From SLNP01 sp964568875 (GTDB lineage Bacteria > Bacteroidota > Bacteroidia > Bacteroidales > VadinHA17): DNA of 64,000 nucleotides. The translations under genes and the position numbers were made by a program. Shown piece after piece: positions 59,616 to 64,000 of this stretch (the stretch's first letter is position 1; each line of letters opens with the position of its first letter). The notes under the pieces are model-generated. The model was not told the origin of the DNA, searched no databases, and saw only the letters and a program-made list of their open reading frames with translations. The stretch lies in the NCBI GenBank assembly GCA_964568875.1, contig CAZMSH010000009.1, positions 45,774 to 109,773 of the forward strand. Reading direction: 5' to 3'.

Positions 59616-60527
59616 ATGCGTTTGGTTCGTAAAATACCGAAGAAGGACAGGGTAATACTATTGGCAGGATTGCTATCTGCGATACTGCTGACTATTAGCG
59701 TATTGACCACTCCCGGGTATAACAATCTGCTTCTCTCATCACCTGAAGAGAGAGCTGCCTTTGAGCTGATGGAACAGGCGGTGGGGTTTGTTTCGGCGCA
59801 GCATGATCTTATCGGACCTGAGATATCGGAGATAACCACCACACTGGGTGATCAGGCTGCAAAAAGGACATCCCTTCATCCTGCGTTCGCGTCCCTTATT
59901 GTGAAACTATTGAGGGATGCCGGAGTCAAATCCGGTGATACCATCGCGGTAGGTTGCTCCGGGTCCTTCCCCGGTTTGCTGATTGCTACTCTCTCAGCAG
60001 CCAGGGCAATGGATCTGCATCCTGTTACAATACTATCGCTGGGATCATCTTCATATGGTGCTTCAGACCCGGACTTTACAATATTGGATCTGCATATGAT
60101 GATGATCGGGATGGGTCTCGCAGAAAATGTTCCTGTTGCAGTATCTCCGGGAGGAGATCTCGACATTGGAAGAGATTTTGAGCCCGCAACGCGTGAAAAG
60201 CTCAAAGGCAAGGTCGGGGATTACGGAATCCCTCTTATAATGGAACCAGATCTTGAAAAGAACAGGCATATCAGGGACTCGCTCTATTCAGGAGGTAACC
60301 CCGGCAGTATTAAAGCCTTTATAAATACCGGAGGCGGTTATGCAGCTATGGGGACAAGTTCGTTGTCGCTGCTGATAAAGCCTGGTATCGTCAGATCAGC
60401 CAAAATGCCGCCGGAAGGTTCGCGAGGGCTGATCCACGATATGCTCGAAAGGGAAATTCCCGTGTTACACCTGCTTTACATCAAGGGTCTGTCAACCCGC
60501 TACCGAATACCCTACGACACAAAGTAA
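59616..60527 (+). CDS. pgsW: Poly-gamma-glutamate system protein PgsW
   Basis: A 303-residue protein of the family found with pgsB and pgsC in Gram-negative organisms that lack a typical pgsA. An N-terminal helix (about 12-30) anchors a periplasmic domain with repeated gly-rich strands: GVKSGDTIAVGCSGSFPGLLIATLSAARAMDLHPVTILSLGSSSYGASDPDFTILDLHM and VAVSPGGDLDIGRDF, and FINTGGGYAAMGTSSLSLLIKPG near the end. Its exact task (export, control of chain release) is unknown. Weak GGTAT-type heptamers follow it. Confidence 0.85.
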   Translation: MRLVRKIPKKDRVILLAGLLSAILLTISVLTTPGYNNLLLSSPEERAAFELMEQAVGFVSAQHDLIGPEISEITTTLGDQAAKRTSLHPAFASLIVKLLRDAGVKSGDTIAVGCSGSFPGLLIATLSAARAMDLHPVTILSLGSSSYGASDPDFTILDLHMMMIGMGLAENVPVAVSPGGDLDIGRDFEPATREKLKGKVGDYGIPLIMEPDLEKNRHIRDSLYSGGNPGSIKAFINTGGGYAAMGTSSLSLLIKPGIVRSAKMPPEGSRGLIHDMLEREIPVLHLLYIKGLSTRYRIPYDTK

Positions 60528-60533
60528 CCAAGA

Positions 60534-60605
60534 TACCGATCACCGTTTTGCTCCCATTCGGTCGCGGGCTCGCCTTCGGCACGGTTCCGTTTACCGTCCA
60601 CCGTA
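60534..60605. repeat. Degenerate heptamer pairs after pgsW
   Basis: TACCGAT-CACCGTT (60534-60547) and TACCGTC-CACCGTA (60592-60605): two pairs of 7-base words of the TACCGNN/CACCGTN type (GGTATNN and GGTGNNN on the other strand). No gene lies in 60528-60704. The match to the tandem arrays elsewhere is suggestive only. Confidence 0.35.
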
Positions 60606-60654
60606 TTTGTTATACAACACATTCCATCACATCGGCATTTTAACCTTAAAGTGT

Positions 60655-60662
60655 TATCTTTG
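60655..60662 (+). promoter_or_regulatory. -7 promoter element of the second pgs-locus block
   Basis: TATCTTTG, the same octamer as upstream of pgsB, 42 bases before the ATG at 60705. Suggests that the last four genes have their own promoter with the same strength or control as pgsBCW. Confidence 0.45.
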
Positions 60663-60704
60663 AAAATAATCAACACCTGACCAGAAACATAATTTTAACC
60701 TGAT

Positions 60705-61295
60705 ATGAAAACACTTATTAAAATCGGTGCAGTGCTTATCGCCCTGCTCATCTTCCCTGAAATGATGGCCCAAAAGGCCGGACAACCTGTTATGCTTACA
60801 TCCTGCGGCCAGAGTCCCGGTCCCGTAAGACTAAGGATCTTCATGCAAAGACTCAGTCTCGATTTTGAGTACAAAGAGATGGCTACCGCACAGGATCTTA
60901 TAAATGCAAAGAATGCAGGCAAACCTTTCAAATCACTGATTATTGTTACTGGTGCCAGCCTGAAGGGAATGGGTGCTGCCGGTGTATCAGTAGACGATGA
61001 ACTGAAACGCACAGCCGAATTGATTGCAGAAGCAAGAAAACAGGGGATAACTGTTATAGGTTCTCATATCGAAGGAATGGCAAGAAGATCGGCCGGAGCC
61101 GCAGCAGGAGACAACTCTGATGAACTATCCATTGATGCCGTTTGTCCCAACTCCGATATGATGATTATCAAAAATGAAGGAGACGAAGACGGCAGATTCA
61201 CGACGATATCGCGAAACAAGAATATTCCGATGTACGGATTCGATCTTAACAACGACATCGTAGGGGTGCTGGAACAGATATTCATTAAAAAATAG
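60705..61295 (+). CDS. DUF6305-like exported protein
   Basis: A 196-residue exported protein: signal peptide KIGAVLIALLIFPEMMA, then a Rossmann-like alpha/beta domain with VMLTSCGQSPGPVRLRI (Cys34 before GQS), SLIIVTGASLKGMGAAG, GITVIGSHIEGMARRSAG and SDMMIIKNEGDEDG. It resembles DUF6305 proteins by the opening LTSxGQS motif. No enzyme motif is clear; it could bind a small anionic ligand in the periplasm, for example for the permease encoded next, 7 bases downstream. Confidence 0.72.
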   Translation: MKTLIKIGAVLIALLIFPEMMAQKAGQPVMLTSCGQSPGPVRLRIFMQRLSLDFEYKEMATAQDLINAKNAGKPFKSLIIVTGASLKGMGAAGVSVDDELKRTAELIAEARKQGITVIGSHIEGMARRSAGAAAGDNSDELSIDAVCPNSDMMIIKNEGDEDGRFTTISRNKNIPMYGFDLNNDIVGVLEQIFIKK

Positions 61296-61302
61296 TCTTC
61301 CC

Positions 61303-62595
61303 GTGAGCATGTTTACGAGTGCCTCGCTGATCCTCGCTCTGATGGTGGTCATCTACATCATCGCGCAGAGGTTCAGGCTCTCCACAGAATTATCGATGTT
61401 TGCTGCTGCCCTTGCAGGAGCCTTTGCAGCCGGGGAATGGTTCCCGGCTCGTCACATTGCTGAGGGGGCCATAACATATCTCGATATCAATCTGATCTTC
61501 ATTACCGCGACTTTCTTCATGAATATTCTGAAAGAGTCAGGCGGGGTTGCTTTCGCCGTTCGTGGTATACTGAAGGGGTTCCACCGGAGCCGTGTTCTGC
61601 TCCTTATCCTGCTGACATTCCTGCTGCTTATTCCGGGAGCCCTGACCGGCGCAGGAAGCGTTACCGTACTTATTACTGGAGGAATGGTTGCCATTGTGCT
61701 GACCTACATGGGAATACCACGCATCAAGGTTGCTGCTATAATATTTCTGCTGGCAGGCATCAGCGCAGCAGCACCGCCCGTTAGTCTTTGGGCAATGATG
61801 ACTGCCGCCGGGGTTAACATGCCCTATGTCGGTTTTTTCTGGCCGTTGCTTATTCCTTGTGTTATTGCAGCACTTATAACCATTTTTATACTTGGCTGGA
61901 AAGGCACTTCAATAGACATGGAAAAGGCCTTCGGGGAACTGCCCGTACCGCCGAAAAAGATGAACTGGACACGCATTGCATTGCCGTTTCTGATATTTTT
62001 CGGATTGATACTTATCGGGCGCAGGTGGCCGTTTGAAACTCCTGTAGTCGGGCTTCCGCTTATGTTCATGCTCGCCGCATTGACCTCGTGGCTGCTTAGT
62101 CCGGTTAAACTAAAGATATTACGAATATTCACAGATACTCTTAAACAGCTTCTGCCACTTATAGGGACTCTCACTGCTGCCGGTATTCTGGTACAGATAA
62201 TGACCCTGACAGGCGTGAGAGGATTGCTGGCGATAACCTTCATCACCCTTCCGACCTTCCTCGTGATTGGCGGACTGTTTCTGCTGCTGCCAATGACAGA
62301 AGCAGTACTTATGTACGGTGCTGCGGCAGTATTCGGCGTACCACTTGTTCTTCTCTTCAATGCTATGGGACTCGATCCTATAGTCGCACTTGCTGGAATG
62401 AGTCTTATCTGGCCTCTCGGCGACGCACTGCCTCCGACTGCTATAATAGGCAGGTTGTCTGTAAGCGTAACCGGCTACGGCGAGTCATATGGCAAGTTCC
62501 TTAAGCAGTGCATTGTACCTGCAATAATAATATGCATAATCGGAACGCTGATGGTCATATACAGTAAACAACTCGGTTTTCTTACCGGACTGTAA
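61303..62595 (+). CDS. Polytopic permease of the ion transporter superfamily
   Basis: A 430-residue inner-membrane protein with about 11 helices. The halves have the gly/pro-rich re-entrant loops of the DctM/CitM-like transporters (LIPGALTGAGSVTVLITGG near 108 and AGMSLIWPLGDALPPTAIIGR near 365), which in relatives bind sodium and a carboxylate. A large-subunit-like role for dicarboxylates, glutamate or oligomers is inferred; no TRAP small subunit of normal size is present. GTG 61303 or ATG 61309 can be the start. Confidence 0.8.
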   Translation: MSMFTSASLILALMVVIYIIAQRFRLSTELSMFAAALAGAFAAGEWFPARHIAEGAITYLDINLIFITATFFMNILKESGGVAFAVRGILKGFHRSRVLLLILLTFLLLIPGALTGAGSVTVLITGGMVAIVLTYMGIPRIKVAAIIFLLAGISAAAPPVSLWAMMTAAGVNMPYVGFFWPLLIPCVIAALITIFILGWKGTSIDMEKAFGELPVPPKKMNWTRIALPFLIFFGLILIGRRWPFETPVVGLPLMFMLAALTSWLLSPVKLKILRIFTDTLKQLLPLIGTLTAAGILVQIMTLTGVRGLLAITFITLPTFLVIGGLFLLLPMTEAVLMYGAAAVFGVPLVLLFNAMGLDPIVALAGMSLIWPLGDALPPTAIIGRLSVSVTGYGESYGKFLKQCIVPAIIICIIGTLMVIYSKQLGFLTGL

Positions 62596-62615
62596 TACAA
62601 AAAACACCAGACACC

Positions 62616-62780
62616 ATGGAAATAGCGAGCAAGATAATTACTGTGTTTTACTTCCTGCTGGCAGGAACAATAGCCGCAGGCCTGATATACAACCTCATTA
62701 AGTCTAAAGAATGGAAGGAAGAGATCCTTTATGTTCTGGTTATCATACCCTTCCTTCTGAGATTTTTATTGATGAAATAA
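62616..62780 (+). CDS. 54-residue two-helix membrane protein
   Basis: A short complete frame (ATG 62616 to TAA 62780) between the permease and hydrolase genes, 20 and 10 bases from them. Two hydrophobic segments, IITVFYFLLAGTIAAGLIY (7-25) and ILYVLVIIPFLLRFLL (37-52), are joined by a charged loop (KSKEWKEE). Tight spacing, a good start and hydrophobic periodicity argue that it is real. It may serve as the small partner of the permease or be the functional analogue of Bacillus PgsE, also about 55 residues; there is no clear sequence similarity. Confidence 0.75.
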   Translation: MEIASKIITVFYFLLAGTIAAGLIYNLIKSKEWKEEILYVLVIIPFLLRFLLMK

Positions 62781-62790
62781 ACCTGCAGAC

Positions 62791-63957
62791 ATGAATAAAA
62801 GTGATATAATACGCAAATTGATCTTCACAGCTGCAGGAATGGTAATACTTACCGTGGCAGCCGTTAGTTTCTACCGACACCGCCATTTCAATGAACCGGT
62901 TGTGGCAGGTCCCGGAGTCACAAAGGTACTGAAACTGGGAGACTACTTCGAAGGAATAAAAGGAACTATAAACGATTGTAACATATATCTGTTGGAAGGG
63001 AAAGAACCGGGAGGCACAATGATGATAATGGCCGGAGCGCATCCCGAAGAGCCGGCATGCCGTCTTGCTGCCTGGATAATGGTGGAAAACGGATTCCTCG
63101 ATAAGGGCAGGCTGTTCGTTGTTCTCTCTGCCAACAGGAGCGGAACCACTGTAACAAGACCCAGCGGGGCCTATCCCCAATATTACAACATACCAACTGA
63201 ATGGGGTAAACGTACCTTCAGAATGGGAGACAGATGGTCAAACCCCCTCGATCAGTGGCCCGACCCTGAAGTATACATCCACTACCCCAGCAGGCAGAAC
63301 CTGGCTTATGTAGATATAAGAAACCTGAACAGGGCATGGCCGGGAAGGCCAAATGGAACCCTGACTGAAAAAACAACTTTCGCATTCATGGAGCTTATAA
63401 GAAAGGAAAAAGTCGACGTGGTTATAGACCTGCACGAGGCCGAACTGCAGTACCCGGTGATAAACACTATAGTTACACATGAAAAGGGAACAGACCTCGC
63501 CACCCTCGTCTCAATGATGATCTCTGACATGGAAGGGTTCAGCATAGGCACGGAATTCTCTCCAAAAACACTGCACGGTCTGTCGCACAGGGAAATAGGA
63601 GATCATTCTGATGCCATCTCGTTACTTTTTGAAGCTCCCGAACCATTCCTTGATGCTACGAGGGGTATTACCGGTGAAAAACTTCTGCTGGAAGGAAAGG
63701 ACGAATTTGTAGTTAAGGCCGGCAAGTTCGGACTTCTCTATGCACCGATAGACTCAACAGGCTGGCATATAGATACAAGGGTAGGAAGACATACTTCAAC
63801 GGTGCTCCAGACATTCGAAAGCTGGAATGAAGAGAATCCCGGAAAGGAGATAATATGTCATAATGTACCCAGATATACAGAAGTACGTATGAATGGAACA
63901 GGTCACTATTTGTCAAATCCGGCTGAACCGGGACTAAGGAAAGTATATTATGAATAG
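62791..63957 (+). CDS. Membrane-anchored aspartoacylase/succinylglutamate desuccinylase-type zinc hydrolase
   Basis: A 388-residue protein with one N-terminal helix (about 10-27) and a periplasmic M14-like zinc domain. Ligands are His84 and Glu87 (GAHPEEP) and His215 (DLHEAE); RNLNRAWPG (177-185) is the substrate Arg/Asn pattern of the aspartoacylase group (NRxFPG-like), and Glu281 in LLFEAPEP is the likely catalytic base. The group cleaves amide bonds to acidic amino acids. In this locus a bond to glutamate of the gamma-linked chain is the natural guess. The GGTATCA array begins in its stop codon. Confidence 0.88.
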   Translation: MNKSDIIRKLIFTAAGMVILTVAAVSFYRHRHFNEPVVAGPGVTKVLKLGDYFEGIKGTINDCNIYLLEGKEPGGTMMIMAGAHPEEPACRLAAWIMVENGFLDKGRLFVVLSANRSGTTVTRPSGAYPQYYNIPTEWGKRTFRMGDRWSNPLDQWPDPEVYIHYPSRQNLAYVDIRNLNRAWPGRPNGTLTEKTTFAFMELIRKEKVDVVIDLHEAELQYPVINTIVTHEKGTDLATLVSMMISDMEGFSIGTEFSPKTLHGLSHREIGDHSDAISLLFEAPEPFLDATRGITGEKLLLEGKDEFVVKAGKFGLLYAPIDSTGWHIDTRVGRHTSTVLQTFESWNEENPGKEIICHNVPRYTEVRMNGTGHYLSNPAEPGLRKVYYE

Positions 63958-64000
63958 GTATCGGGTGCCGGGTATCAGGTATCAGGTATCAGGTATCAGG
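63957..64000. repeat. Heptamer tandem repeat (GGTATCA) running off the window
   Basis: GGTATCG, GGTGCCG, then four perfect GGTATCA units (63971-63998) and the start of a fifth. It starts at the last base of the hydrolase stop codon and continues beyond the end of the window. Unit length and the GGTAT core agree with the array beside serA. Confidence 0.9.

Overview
This 64 kb window is chromosomal DNA from a member of the Bacteroidota, most likely an environmental Bacteroidales/Marinilabiliales-type bacterium. This rests on Bacteroidota-type -7 promoter elements (TAnnTTTG) ahead of many genes, few Shine-Dalgarno sites, a PorE-like OmpA protein, a BT_3928-type DoxX protein beside tpiA, a DUF3822-rsmD pair, a SiaB/SiaC pair and a short Lys-type phosphoglycerate dehydrogenase. 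The sequence is a scaffold: a run of 100 N at 17650-17749 is an assembly gap inside tandem repeats. There is no phage, insertion sequence, CRISPR array or rRNA operon. One tRNA (Asp, GTC) is present.

Layout. 1-9.1 kb: folP (minus), then a plus-strand run of thymidylate kinase, a DoxX/BT_3928 protein, tpiA, a 1494-residue secreted protein of unknown function and rsmE. 9.1-12.9 kb: an ECF sigma factor with a 69-codon ORF behind it, divergent from uvrA. 12.9-24 kb: a long minus-strand series holding two exported unknowns, a DHOD-like flavoprotein, YggS, DUF1015, serA, serC, comB, gcvT and a PorE-like OmpA protein; serC-serA-DUF1015 looks like a serine biosynthesis unit. 24-32.5 kb: Hpt and STAS signalling proteins, clpB, a flavin reductase, a large ABC transporter with both ATPase and permease domains, and the SiaC/SiaB pair. 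32.5-40.3 kb: minus-strand housekeeping genes (RlmL-like methyltransferase, S41 protease, guaA, rnz, STAS, rpsA). 40.4-46.2 kb: a tightly packed nucleotide-sugar operon (ugd, rmlA, rmlC, rmlD, a hexose-phosphate mutase, yjbQ), without rmlB. 46.3-49.8 kb: a RecD-like helicase, an anchored unknown, DUF3822 and rsmD.

49.8-52 kb: tRNA-Asp with its own promoter and terminator, a second strong terminator that may end a small RNA, and three copies of a structured repeat (a 22-nt constant core followed by a hairpin whose sequence changes while pairing is kept). A three-domain fasciclin lipoprotein follows. 52-57.8 kb: a secreted GH31 glycosidase divergent from a serine hydrolase, sharing a perfect inverted repeat, then a YyaL-type thioredoxin-fold protein.

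57.9-64 kb is the most interesting stretch: a poly-gamma-glutamate synthase locus (pgsB, pgsC, pgsW) followed by a second block with the same -7 element, encoding a DUF6305-like exported protein, a polytopic permease, a 54-residue two-helix membrane protein and a membrane-anchored aspartoacylase-type zinc hydrolase. It could be a complete synthesise/release/recapture system for a gamma-linked glutamate polymer or related amide. The window ends in GGTATCA heptamer repeats that match, by their GGTAT core, heptamers next to the assembly gap and weaker ones inside the pgs locus.
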